Source: CAZKUN01 sp964555935
GTDB taxonomy: Bacteria > Armatimonadota > Zipacnadia > Zipacnadales > VGFC01
NCBI GenBank assembly: GCA_964555935.1
Contig: CAZKUN010000089.1
Span: 1-31,950, forward strand
Direction: 5' to 3'
Length of the DNA: 31,950 nucleotides
In this document: positions 18,401-26,091 of the stretch, piece after piece
How positions within the stretch are numbered: position 1 is the stretch's first letter
How the letters are laid out: each line of letters opens with the position of its first letter
The notes under the pieces: model-generated
What the model was told of the DNA's origin: nothing
Database searches by the model: none
Seen by the model: the letters and a program-made list of their open reading frames with translations, nothing else
Translations under genes and position numbers: made by a program

Positions 18401-18479
18401 CCTGATAACGGCGAAGAGCGGGACCGGGCCGAGGATGAGCCTCGAACCAATGGTCCCGCTCTTCATACGGATACGGTAG
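15444..18479 (+). CDS. Secreted GH42-like glycoside hydrolase with carbohydrate-binding module
   Basis: A predicted protein of 1011 residues. A Sec signal peptide (LSIGALVCCASFAQ) is followed by a CBM4/9-like module (ANLVPNAGFEAVEGNQPEGW ... GFLIDDIKLEKG, about 38-190), a beta-sandwich and helical linker, then a TIM barrel beginning about residue 410 (VSLVGPLGYGELLNEIETVR). The probable acid/base is Glu570 in TWLMNEPTYGS, and the probable nucleophile Glu721 in QADLEYHYVH, as in clan GH-A/GH42. A trimerisation-like flavodoxin fold follows (GLKTLVVPGAKHVERDVLEQ, AKAGGHVVLLGDC). Start ATG 15444 is chosen because GGAGGG (15432-15437) is 6 nt upstream; ATG 15441 is possible. Beta-galactosidase or related activity is inferred; the actual sugar is unknown. 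Confidence 0.85.
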   Translation: MLQLSIGALVCCASFAQTPLRPGELRLSIVADDAVALGANLVPNAGFEAVEGNQPEGWAFAPRNTDATFEVVPDGRHGGQAVLITNSTPHGAHVYGQLTLTGGIALEPGETYTLSCYVKSDGPGRSWIGGGDGWWMRLNFTSTGGEWKRFVKTFGARDGDKAFAVMVNTDSPTDGFLIDDIKLEKGATPTPAIQGDRDTRVPEIDLDVPDPLMSVEPTVTLPIWLYLPGDAAGCEITCVITGADGVALGSTKLTTDLAKGVTPIEMEWDISETPNVVGEIEVTIVAAGETATSKGNTTLLTMAGFSEVYSSVLPAVEALTRAVAEAKDAGAQAAYPVAALQVAERFGSIVEEIAQAGGIDRASQYAADIVAMCEQATEEARGIAAGRVEDRTVADHPMDQVEIVGRNFVVGDQPVSLVGPLGYGELLNEIETVRNYGFNVVGDDFNSYSALRMVTGDDTFDETAIPKLLESWDRLRDLNLAISYNPTPHYFPEWALTKYPDITGGDPVDRLPDWSGLNRHAGSRTKSYGGFFPFAIESPTVHRLIERYYGKLFPAIKDHPSTRVTWLMNEPTYGSSDAEYLRQYREFLREKYDTLAELNETWGTEHESLDKIGRSGPVNPGRFDFMDYHNQHVAEWFEWLADEVRKNDPNAIVSNKPMAWTILQPERGIDFERQAEIMDVPGCDASRAPRTEGYAYGWMGPVFLFDFYASVAPNKPQADLEYHYVHQPYATADYVRSTYWQSYLHGLRLSTFWVWGKGQLGDGKAGAGMTHTAWSQPQVGWGTATSALDVRRLAKEISHFPPPAEVALYFSKPSLYLDEGPAQTALQKAYAGLFFSDAPVGFVTDKMIREGKLNGLKTLVVPGAKHVERDVLEQIVAFAKAGGHVVLLGDCLREDEHRGPHLETLAVRGPSVSEMNVAEPSVLHGEFESVLEQAGVGRPVRAGQWAVECRSVRTDDGVLCSLLNLNEEAVEVDVTLDGEDLGDWEDLITAKSGTGPRMSLEPMVPLFIRIR

Positions 18480-18558
18480 GACTGGTAAGGACTCCAGGCT
18501 CGATCAGGGCTTCAAGCCTCACCAGCCCCGTCGGTGGTGGGCGTGACAGTCTGTCTGA

Positions 18559-18747
18559 TCACTCACCCGCGGTGTCGTCGATCGCCGCCGGGCCCTCACT
18601 TGCATCATCCTGGCGCGGATCCACCGCGCACGCGTTGTCCGCGGACATTCAAGTAGGCACTCCAAGCCGCGGCAGGATTATCTTCATCAACAGTACCCAC
18701 CCCACGACAACCCCAACCGCCAATAGCAAGCCCCAAAGCTCGCCCAT
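18559..18747 (-). CDS. Candidate selenoprotein: 62-residue single-pass membrane protein with in-frame UGA (Sec33)
   Basis: From ATG 18747, preceded by a GGGTGGGA stretch, the frame encodes MGELWGLLLAVGVVVGWVLL and MKIILPRLGVPT, then UGA at 18651-18649, then MSADNACAVDPRQDDASEGP and AAIDDTAGE before a second TGA at 18561-18559. The N-terminal part is one membrane helix with a basic C-terminal boundary; the tail is acidic and contains one Cys seven residues after the UGA. Downstream of the UGA, a hairpin with 6 GC pairs (18629-18624 with 18618-18613) and loop UGGAU (G at position 2) starts its loop 25 nt after the UGA, within the accepted range for bacterial SECIS. The alternative is a 32-residue membrane peptide ending at the UGA. 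Function unknown; a membrane-anchored redox peptide is inferred. GC-rich hairpins can occur by chance, so this call is weaker than the deiodinase one. Confidence 0.55.
18613..18629 (-). promoter_or_regulatory. Candidate bacterial SECIS hairpin of the small membrane protein
   Basis: On the minus strand: GCGCGG, loop TGGAU, CCGCGC, six perfect pairs. The loop begins 25 nt after the UGA and has G as its second base, as in bacterial SECIS consensus rules. The stem is all G-C in a GC-rich genome, so chance formation is possible. Confidence 0.45.
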
Positions 18748-18783
18748 GGTACATCCCACCCTTCAATCGAGAACCATCCGCCA

Positions 18784-18797
18784 TCTACTGCAGTAGA
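18784..18797. promoter_or_regulatory. 14-bp perfect palindrome in a divergent intergenic region
   Basis: TCTACTGCAGTAGA is a perfect 14-bp dyad, 37 bp upstream of the minus-strand start at 18747 and about 180 bp upstream of the plus-strand gene at 18980. Position and symmetry fit a dimeric repressor or activator operator. No family consensus is recognised. Confidence 0.35.
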
Positions 18798-18979
18798 ACG
18801 CTTGGCTCCGCCCATCTGCTCCGGCGCCCGGCAGGTTTCCTGCATCCGGATCGGCGTGTCTCTCGTTCTGGTAGAGGTAGGCAGGATCGTTGCAGTTGTT
18901 GTTTTCAGTGAACGGCGCGAGTGCAGGGACGCTTGCAGGCGCCATGGAACGTTGTCGCGTGAGGAAAAGGTAGACCCTG

Positions 18980-19750
18980 ATGGGGCACAGAGGCCGTAGA
19001 CAGAAGTTAGGCTGTATTGAACTGCTCGTCGTCGCGTTCATCCTGTTCGTCGGGCTGCAGGTTGGCGTCTTCGCACTGCGGCTTGTCGGCGAACTCGTGG
19101 TGATCGGCACGACGCTCGCTCGATGGGTGGCGGTCGGCGCGGCGGGCGCGATCGGCGTCGCCCTCGCGGGCGTTCTCGTCTTCTACACCGGCAAGGGCCT
19201 GGCGAGCGGCCTCGGCAGACTGTTTGGCTGGAAGAAGAGCCGCCGCGAGGCGCGCCAGGAACTCTCGTCATATCGCAGCCAGGCTCGCGAGTGGCGGGTG
19301 GGCATCCGCAAGACGATCCGGCGACTGCGCAAGCGCCGCTGGCTGTCACGCGGAGACGCGCTGCGCTACTGGAAGGTGGCCGACGCTGCAGTGCTACGCC
19401 TTCGCGCGCTCGAGGGCGACTTGATGACGCTCCGCTCGCTGCCGGCGACGGAGAAGTGGACGGCCAGCGTCGACAAGGCGGCTCGCACGATCGTCGATCG
19501 CCTTGAGCAGACGCACATGGCGCTGGTAAAGCTGCTGGCGGAATCGGCGCTCCAGCCGGATGAGGGCGTGGCGTCCGATCTGCGCGAGTCGGCGGACGAG
19601 TTAGAGAGTCTGCTCGCGGCCATCGAAGACGTGAAAGGCTCCGGACCGATGTCTACCTCGACCCTCACTGCAGACCGACTGCCCACGACAGTGGACAACG
19701 GTCAGACATCGCGCGCGAGCGAGTCGGTCGCTGACGAGTTGAAGACGTAG
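18980..19750 (+). CDS. Membrane protein with cytoplasmic coiled-coil region, function unknown
   Basis: A 256-residue protein with two N-terminal membrane segments (LLVVAFILFVGLQVGVFALR; WVAVGAAGAIGVALAGVLVF), then a strongly basic stretch (GWKKSRREARQELSSYRSQA; KTIRRLRKRRWLSRG) and a heptad-rich helical region to about residue 220. The C-terminal 35 residues are Ser/Thr-rich and probably disordered. ATG 18980 is preceded by GAGGAAAAGG. It lies upstream of the six-hairpin glycosidase with a 39-nt gap. No family is recognised; the architecture suggests an inner-membrane scaffold or toxin-immunity-like protein, but there is no evidence for either. Confidence 0.7.
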   Translation: MGHRGRRQKLGCIELLVVAFILFVGLQVGVFALRLVGELVVIGTTLARWVAVGAAGAIGVALAGVLVFYTGKGLASGLGRLFGWKKSRREARQELSSYRSQAREWRVGIRKTIRRLRKRRWLSRGDALRYWKVADAAVLRLRALEGDLMTLRSLPATEKWTASVDKAARTIVDRLEQTHMALVKLLAESALQPDEGVASDLRESADELESLLAAIEDVKGSGPMSTSTLTADRLPTTVDNGQTSRASESVADELKT

Positions 19751-19789
19751 CCTTTCGGACGGCTCAGCGCGCCCATGGGGTCTACTTGC

Positions 19790-22700
19790 ATGACCGTCCG
19801 AGCCGCGCTGATTCTGGCGACCGCGGTGTTGGTTGCTTTCCCCGTCGCGACCCGAGCCGACGTCGGTGAGTGGGCGCTGGCGAACCGGCATATTGAGATC
19901 CGCGCCGACGGTGCGGAACTCACCCACCTCGCGTTCGATCCCGCCGGCAAGAAGAACTTCGGACGGAACCTCATCCAGACGGCAGGCTTCGCCGGCATCG
20001 AGGTCGCACCGGGAACGCGACTCGAGGAGACGCGCGACACGGTGCGGTTGCTCGACTGCGACAGCGTCGTTCCGATGGACCGCGGAAACGAGACGGCCGA
20101 CGTCCCCGCGCTGCTGCATGAGGGCGAGACGTTCGGGCAGAGCTTCGTCATCGACTCAGGCACGTTCACCAGAATAGCCGTCAAACTCCCGACATGGAAC
20201 ACCACGGATTCAGCTGCGACGATCGCCCTGAAACGCGCGGGGCCCGGCGGCGACGTCATCGCCACGCGCCGCGCCGAGAATGTGAGGGACAACTCGTGGC
20301 AGGAGCTGACCTTCGATCCGCAAGCAGCGGGCACGTACTACGTTGAGCTGTCAGAGCTGAAGGGCCAGCTAGGGTGGTGGTCACTTCGGGGCGACGCGCT
20401 CCCGGACGGGCAGGCGTTTGCTGACGGCCAGCCGCAGGAGGGCCTCGAGCGCACCATCCGCATTACAGGAACGAGGCCTGCGGGTACGGCGGACCTGACG
20501 CTGGCTCTGAACGGACCAACGCTGACGTTGCAGCTCGACGTGACGCCGAATGGCGCTGAGCGCCCGGATTCATGGCCACTCAATCTCGTCACTTACTGGG
20601 TCAACGAGGGCTACGATGTCTCGAAGGACTCCGTGCCTTTCAAGCGCTTCTTCTCGAGCAGTCAGCGCTACTTCGCCGTCGAGCAGCTTAAGCGCAGCGA
20701 CATCGGCGGGCACTTGGTTTTCTTCGGTTCGGAGTGGATCGAGGCGGAGGGGACGGATGACTACGATCTGCGGTTCTCTGGGGGGGAATCTCTGGCTCCA
20801 ATGGGACACCGCCCCGGACGCGCTGACGATGGAGCTGAAGACTCCGTTCTCGGAGCATGAGGCGGGCCGCCTGCGGACGGAGATGGTGGTGGATCTTAAG
20901 CCGCGCGAGGACACCGTGCCGGCGAGTTGGCCGGCGTTCGAGACGCCGGACGCGGCGCTGACGGAGGACGTGAATCGTCTCCTATATGAACGCAACCACT
21001 CCTACCCGCCGGCGGCGGGTCCGGCGCCTTGGCTCGAGTGGATGGCGGTCGCGCGATTCTGGTTTGCGGGGGCGATGCGTGATGACCAGCGCGGCCAGGT
21101 GGCCGGCACTCCGATCACGGACGAGGGGTATGTCCACACCTGGGGTGGCGAGGCAGGATGGCCATTCCCGGATCCGAAGACATACGACACGCGCCACTTC
21201 GACACGAACGCGCGCTTCGTGCTGGCGATCTGGCGCTACGCGTGTTGGACGGGCGACATGGAATTCCTGAATTCGCAAGCAGAGCGCGTCCGCAAGGCGA
21301 TGCGGTACCAACTCAGCACGCTCCACGGCGAGGACGGACTCATCATCGCCGCGAGCAAGGATTTCAACGGCAAGCACAAGGGCGTGGGCAACAACTACTG
21401 GGACATCCTCCCCTTTGGCCATCTCGATGCATACGCGAATACCTACTGCTACGCATCGCTCCTCGCGGTGGCCGAGATCGAGGAGATGCTGGAGGACACC
21501 GAGACGGATAGCCCGGCGCTCGCGCCGGGTGAGTACCGGCGCTTGGCGGAGGAGACGCGCGAGGCGTACAACCAGGCATTCTGGGATGATGAGAAGGGCC
21601 GTTACATCGGGTGTATCGACATCGATGGCGAGGAGCACGATTTCGGTTTCACGTTCGTGAATCTCGAAGCGATGGCCTACGGGCTGGCGGACGAGGAGCA
21701 GGCGGCCCGCATCTACCACTGGATGGAGACCGAACCGACGTCATCGGGCGAGGCCGACACGTACTCGCGCTGGATCTTCGCGCCAAGGGCAAACACGATC
21801 CACAACCCCACGTGGAGTCCCGAGGAGGACCGCACCCTCGAGCCCGAGGCGGCCGATCCGTGGTGGCATTTCGGATGGCGCGGGACAGCGTGGGGCGACC
21901 AGTGCCAAGACGGCGGGGCGATTCTGTACACCTCGTTCTATGATCTCATGGCCCGCAGCCAACTGGTCGGCGCGGACAACGCGTGGCAGCGCTGGAGCGA
22001 GATCCTCGAGCGATACCGCATGCCGGATCGGCTGTGTGGCGGCGGGCCGCTATACCGAGGCGAGAATCCCCAGCGCGTCGATGCGGGCGCGGTCGGTGTC
22101 GACATCCCGTTCCCCGAGAGCGGGCTCGTGCCATGCTGGTTCCTCTACGGAGTGGCGGGTATCAACGCGACAGCGGCGGGGCTGGAGATCAGGCCGAACC
22201 TCCCGAGCGATCTACCGTGGCTCATCGTCAGAAACGTCAGCTACCGCGGCTTGACGCTGGATATCCGGGTGGCAAACGGCTCCGTCAAGCTGACCTCGAA
22301 AACGCCGGGGCATCGCTTCACGTGGACGCGGAAGACTCGGGACGGAGCGGTCTTCACCGAACCACCAATGGGGATCGACTTCCCGCAGCCTGAGAGTCCG
22401 GAGTCGATGGCCAAGACGGACGCCGCGTGGATCTGGGCCTCGGCGACGGCCGGCGAGCATGACACCGTCTACCTGCGCAAGACCGTGGACCTGCCGGCGA
22501 AGCCCAAGCGCGCGACGGTTGACATTGCGGTCGATGACTACTGGGTCCTGTTCATCAATGGGCAGGAAGTCGCCGAGGGGCAGGGGTGGAGCAAGGCCCA
22601 ACGCATCAACGTGGCGCGACACCTGGCGCGAGGGTGTAACGTCATCGGCGTGAAGGCCACAAACGAGACAGGCCTCGCGGGCGCGCTCGTGCAGGTGACG

Positions 22701-22871
22701 ATCACCTCCGGCGGCGAAGAGATGAAGGTCCTGAGTGGCCCGGACTGGCGGGCGGCCAACGAGGCGCCCGACGGCTGGTCCGCGACCGACTTCGACGACT
22801 CGGACTGGACGGCAGCGACGTCATTCGGGAAGCCGCCGGTCGCGCCGTGGGGGCATATCGCCCTGCCATAG
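19790..22871 (+). CDS. Secreted six-hairpin glycosidase (GH63/trehalase-like), interrupted by a +1 frameshift in a G7 run
   Basis: Dropping one G from the G7 tract at 20780-20786 joins ...TDDYDLRFSGG to NLWLQWDTAPDALTMELKTP and gives about 1026 residues. The signal peptide is MTVRAALILATAVLVAFPVA, from ATG 19790 (ATG 19775 is also possible). An N-terminal beta-sandwich (to about residue 330) precedes an (alpha/alpha)6-barrel with family-typical stretches YNQAFWDDEKGRYIGCID, FGFTFVNLEAMAYGLAD, YSRWIFAPRANTIHNPTW and WWHFGWRGTAWGDQCQDGG. These are compatible with glycogen debranching, GH63 or alpha-L-rhamnosidase-like catalytic domains. A C-terminal jelly roll (WIWASATAGEHDTVYLRKTV, YWVLFINGQEVAEGQGWSKA) resembles the N-domain of GH78 rhamnosidases. 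Sugar specificity cannot be read. It is followed after 37 nt by the beta-helix gene, likely the same operon. Confidence 0.78.
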
Positions 22872-22908
22872 CCGACGGCGCGCGTGCCAACCGATAGGGA
22901 GAGACCAG

Positions 22909-24414
22909 TTGATACAAGGCAAGGTCATCGGAGCCATGGGCCTGTCCTGCGCGATTCTGTCGCTCGGTATCGCCGCGCGGGCAGAGCGTCGCAACCCTCG
23001 CTCATTTCACGTCGACCCTCGACGCGGCCTCGACGACGCCACCGGAGACGCCGCCAGCCCGGTCAGGTCTCCTGCCTCTCTGGTTGGCCGCCTGCAACCA
23101 GGCGACACGGTCGTCCTCGCTCGCGGCAGGTATGACCAGCCCGTGCAGTTCACCGACAGCGGCACGGCCGAAAGCCCCATAACTATCCGGAGTGACGAAG
23201 GCCACCAACCGATCGTCTCGCGGACGACGTGGACGATCACCGACGCGTCTCACATCGTCATCCAAGGGCTGACGTTCAGAAACTGCTCGCCAGGCCTCGT
23301 CATCGGTCCGAACGCCAGCGACAACGCGGTCGAGGACTGCCGCTTCGAGAACTGCCCTCCCAAAGGCCATCACGGCTATGAGCGGGCCATCGTCGGCCAG
23401 GCGCCCGGGGCGCATCGCAACCGCATCGAGAACAGCGTGCTGACCCGTCCCTACGAGCCGCTCAACGGCGAGGGCGCCGAGGGCATCCAGGTGGTGGAGG
23501 GCAACCAGCACTGGGTCTTCCGCGGCAACCGCATCAGCGGATACATGTATGGGCTCGACATGGGCTACCAGCACGGCAACGGCGTGCCCGGATACATCCT
23601 GGTGGAGGACAACGAGTTCTTCGACTGCCACGAGGGTCTGCACATCAAGATCAGCGACAACATCATCCGTGGCAACTACATCCATGACCTGCGGAACGTC
23701 GGCTGGATGATGAGCGCGACAGGCGTGTTCCTGCGCTCGTCCCCTCGCACCACCGTTGAGAACAACCGCATCGAGCGCGCGGGTGGAGCCGGAATCCGCG
23801 CGCTGGGACATGACCAACTGATCCGCAACAACCTGATCGTTGACACGCCCACGGGCATCTGGCTCTCCAAGCACGGGTATGGCGCCGCCACGAACTCTCA
23901 CTGGCTGGTGCACAACACCATCGTCGGCGCCATATTGCCGCTCTGGCTGTCGGGCGGCTCCCAGGCGTATGTCTTCAACAATATCTTCGTCGGCGCGCCT
24001 GATGGCACGAGCACCATCTTCGCCGCCGGCTACAGCCCGACGAACCCGCTTGAAACCGCGACGACCGTGTTCCCGGATCCAAAGTGGTTCGAGCATTACG
24101 CGGGCGCGTCAGGGCTCCCAGATCCGCCCGCGCGCTTTGTCGCGGATGGCAACCTGTATAGCAACATCGACCCGCTACCTCGGCGCTACCCGCCGGTCAC
24201 GGACGAGGGCGCCGACGCGGAAACCCAGACAGGCCACAACGCGCAAGGCGATCCGATGTTTGTCGACCCGGAGGGCAGCGATTACCGCCTTCGTCCCGGC
24301 AGTCCCGCGCGCGCAGCGGGTCGAGCGTTGCCAAACTGCCCTCACGATGCCGCCGACCGCCCGCGCTCCGCGACGCGACCTGACTCCGGCGCCTTCGAGG
24401 CCGGTGGAGATTGA
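22909..24414 (+). CDS. Secreted right-handed parallel beta-helix protein (polysaccharide lyase-like)
   Basis: A 501-residue exported protein. TTG 22909, with GGGAGAG 5 nt upstream, starts MIQGKVIGAMGLSCAILSLG, a Sec signal; ATG 22936 would give a shorter signal. After it comes the pectate-lyase/DUF1565-like opening (FHVDPRRGLDDATGDAASPV, LQPGDTVVLARGRYDQPVQF, SPITIRSDEG). Repeated beta-helix coils then follow with Asn-rich turns (NRIENSVL, FRGNRISGYMYGLDMG, VEDNEFFDCHEGLHIKISDN, IIRGNYIHDLRN, VENNRIERAGGAGIRALG, IRNNLIVDTPTGIWL). The end, DPMFVDPEGSDYRLRPGSPA, is the usual cap of such proteins. Likely role: polysaccharide binding or lyase activity; catalytic residues are not identified. It follows the glycosidase by 37 nt. 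Confidence 0.85.
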   Translation: MIQGKVIGAMGLSCAILSLGIAARAERRNPRSFHVDPRRGLDDATGDAASPVRSPASLVGRLQPGDTVVLARGRYDQPVQFTDSGTAESPITIRSDEGHQPIVSRTTWTITDASHIVIQGLTFRNCSPGLVIGPNASDNAVEDCRFENCPPKGHHGYERAIVGQAPGAHRNRIENSVLTRPYEPLNGEGAEGIQVVEGNQHWVFRGNRISGYMYGLDMGYQHGNGVPGYILVEDNEFFDCHEGLHIKISDNIIRGNYIHDLRNVGWMMSATGVFLRSSPRTTVENNRIERAGGAGIRALGHDQLIRNNLIVDTPTGIWLSKHGYGAATNSHWLVHNTIVGAILPLWLSGGSQAYVFNNIFVGAPDGTSTIFAAGYSPTNPLETATTVFPDPKWFEHYAGASGLPDPPARFVADGNLYSNIDPLPRRYPPVTDEGADAETQTGHNAQGDPMFVDPEGSDYRLRPGSPARAAGRALPNCPHDAADRPRSATRPDSGAFEAGGD

Positions 24415-24495
24415 GTTTCTTCCGGAGAACAACTCAGACCCGACGAGCGTCGGACATGAATGGGTATTCGCAATCCTGAATGGGAGGCACCGCCC

Positions 24496-25920
24496 GTGCA
24501 AGCATCTCGATTGATTCCAGCCGGCATCGTAGCCGGCGTCGTACTGACCGGAGCCGTGATCGGCATGAGCGCGCATTCGCAGAGGGGACAGGGCATCCCG
24601 GCCGACCGTAACGGGATCACCGCCGTCGGTGAACTCGCGCCCGATTTCACGCTGACAACTATCGACAAGACAGCCGATGTCACGCTGTCGAGTTACATCG
24701 GCGAGCGCCCGGTGGCGCTGATCTTCGGGAGCTACACTTGACCGCCTTTCCGACGCCAGTCTGGCGTCTTAGAGCAGATGTACGAGCAGTACCGCGACCG
24801 CGTGGCGTTCGTGTTGGTTTACATCCGTGAGGCGCATCCCGAAGACGGCTGGCAGATGGGCGCGAACACCCAAGCGGGCGTCGTCTTCAACCAGCCGGTG
24901 ACGCTCGACGACCGCACGCACGTCGCGACGTCGTGTCAGAAGGGCCTGGACCTGTCGATGCCAATGGTCCTGGATGCCATGGACAACAAAGTCGGCGACG
25001 AGTATGCGGGCTGGCCGGACCGGCTGTACCTGGTCGATGTCGACGGCAAAGTCGCCTACAAGGGCGGGCCTGGTCCGGGCGGCTTCCGTCCGGATGAGCT
25101 GGCCACGAGCATCGAGACGGAGTTGGCGCGCGAGGACCTCCCGCACGCGCTCGCAGTCACCCCCGCGCTCTTTGCGGACAAACCGACGACGAGCGTTGAG
25201 ATCCTGCACCCCTGGGACGCGGGCGGATCGTCCAACCTCATGTTCCCCGAGAACCTGTTCGCCGGCGAGGAGACCATTTTCACCGGGCAGAACTGGGTGG
25301 AGCTGGAGACCACCTACCCCCAAGAAGACCAGCCCGATGTCCTTGAGATCGTACCGTCGCGCCTGGTGAGATACGAGCACAAGCTGGGCGATGAGTACAT
25401 CCTCAGAGGCACGGCCGAGGTGAAGGACGGCGCGATCGACCTTGAGCTATCGCTGGAGAACCTCACCGAGAAGCCGCTCAAAGACATCCGCGCCCAAATA
25501 TGCTTCGCGTCGCAATCGGCGGAGGACTTCGCCAGCAAGGAACTTGAGGACGTGAAGGTCCCGCTCGGCGGCGAGATGAGCGCGATCACCAGCGCCAAGG
25601 AAGTCGGGAGCTGGGGTGGCCTGAAGCGCTACCTGCCTGTGAAGGGCATCCCGAACCCGGACAAGCTAACGCCGGTCGACATCCCGTTCATCAGCCTCGT
25701 CAACCGCAGCGGCGACCGCGCGGTTGGGCTGACGTGGCAGGGCGTGAAGTACCTGACCACCAACGGCGAGCTGGCCTGCATCCACGCAGACCCGAGTTTC
25801 CCCGACTGCGCGCCGGGCGAGACAGTAACGGCGCGCGGGCGCATCGTCTTCGGCGGGGGCAGCGCAAAGGACCTGCTGGAGAGCAACCGCGAGGCGATTG
25901 AGGAAGTCTGGACGGACTGA
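24496..25920 (+). CDS. Iodothyronine deiodinase-family selenoprotein with in-frame UGA (Sec82) and extra C-terminal domain
   Basis: Read through UGA at 24739-24741, the frame is continuous for 474 residues. Residues 1-30 form an N-terminal signal/anchor (LIPAGIVAGVVLTGAVIG). A thioredoxin-like segment follows (VGELAPDFTLTTIDKTADVT, SSYIGERPVALIFGSYT), then UGA, then PPFRRQSGVLEQMYEQYRDR. Deiodinases have T-Sec-PPF at this point. Further family signatures: VAFVLVYIREAHPEDGW, MPMVLDAMDNKVGDEYAGWP and DRLYLVDVDGKVAYKGGPGP. Residues about 205-474 form an additional beta-rich domain I do not recognise. GTG 24496 is chosen as start because GGGAGG (24482-24487) is 8 nt upstream; ATG 24460 is an alternative. 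Reading the UGA as stop would give an orphan 81-residue fragment plus a headless protein. Bacterial deiodinase homologues are known; whether the substrate is iodinated or halogenated, or merely a peroxide or thiol, is unknown. Confidence 0.9.
24739..24774 (+). promoter_or_regulatory. Bacterial SECIS element
   Basis: The UGA (24739-24741) is followed by a hairpin: lower stem CUUU (24746-24749) with AGAG (24771-24774, one G-U pair), a 2x2 internal loop, upper stem GACGCC (24752-24757) with GGCGUC (24763-24768), and apical loop AGUCU (24758-24762). The loop starts 16 nt after the UGA, its second base is G and it closely resembles the AGGUCU loop of E. coli fdhF. The element lies entirely within the coding frame. 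This is the SelB-binding signal needed to decode UGA as selenocysteine. Confidence 0.85.
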
Positions 25921-25924
25921 CGGC

Positions 25925-25950
25925 CGCGGGCAAGAATGCCCGCGCCACGA
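25925..25950. repeat. Short palindromic repeat, copy 2 (GGGCAAGAATGCCC core)
   Basis: CGCGGGCA - AGAA - TGCCCGCG, an 8-bp perfect stem, followed by CCACGA. Compared with the copy at 5365-5390, the outermost-but-conserved pair is changed from G-C to C-G on both arms, so pairing is kept. It directly follows the deiodinase-like gene's stop codon. Confidence 0.75.
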
Positions 25951-26046
25951 TGCGGACCGACGGCCCTCGCTTCGGCGGGGGCCGTTTCGATTCGCGGCAG
26001 GGGGTGCCCAGTGAGAGAAGGAAAGAGTGGCTTACACAAGGCGACG

Positions 26047-26065
26047 CTCGGGCCTTAGCCCCGAG
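26047..26065. promoter_or_regulatory. Hairpin just upstream of the start of the double-module protein
   Basis: CTCGGG (26047-26052), 7-nt loop, CCCGAG (26060-26065) forms a perfect 6-bp stem ending 26 nt before the proposed GTG at 26092. It could influence translation initiation or be a leftover palindrome; nothing decides between these. Confidence 0.35.
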
Positions 26066-26091
26066 GATTGGTGAGAAGAGAGGGATTGGCA

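Noticed and set aside
18763..19110. Minus-strand open frame upstream of the small membrane peptide
   Set aside because: Composition is not protein-like, and it overlaps the well-supported start of the membrane/coiled-coil gene.
23002..24096. Minus-strand open frame opposite the beta-helix gene
   Set aside because: Val/Arg/Ala-rich shadow without RBS or motifs; the beta-helix repeats are on the plus strand.
24752..24768. Hairpin read as a terminator after a short protein ending at 24741
   Set aside because: No U tract follows, the same frame stays open through it, and the protein downstream completes a deiodinase fold. SECIS is the better explanation.
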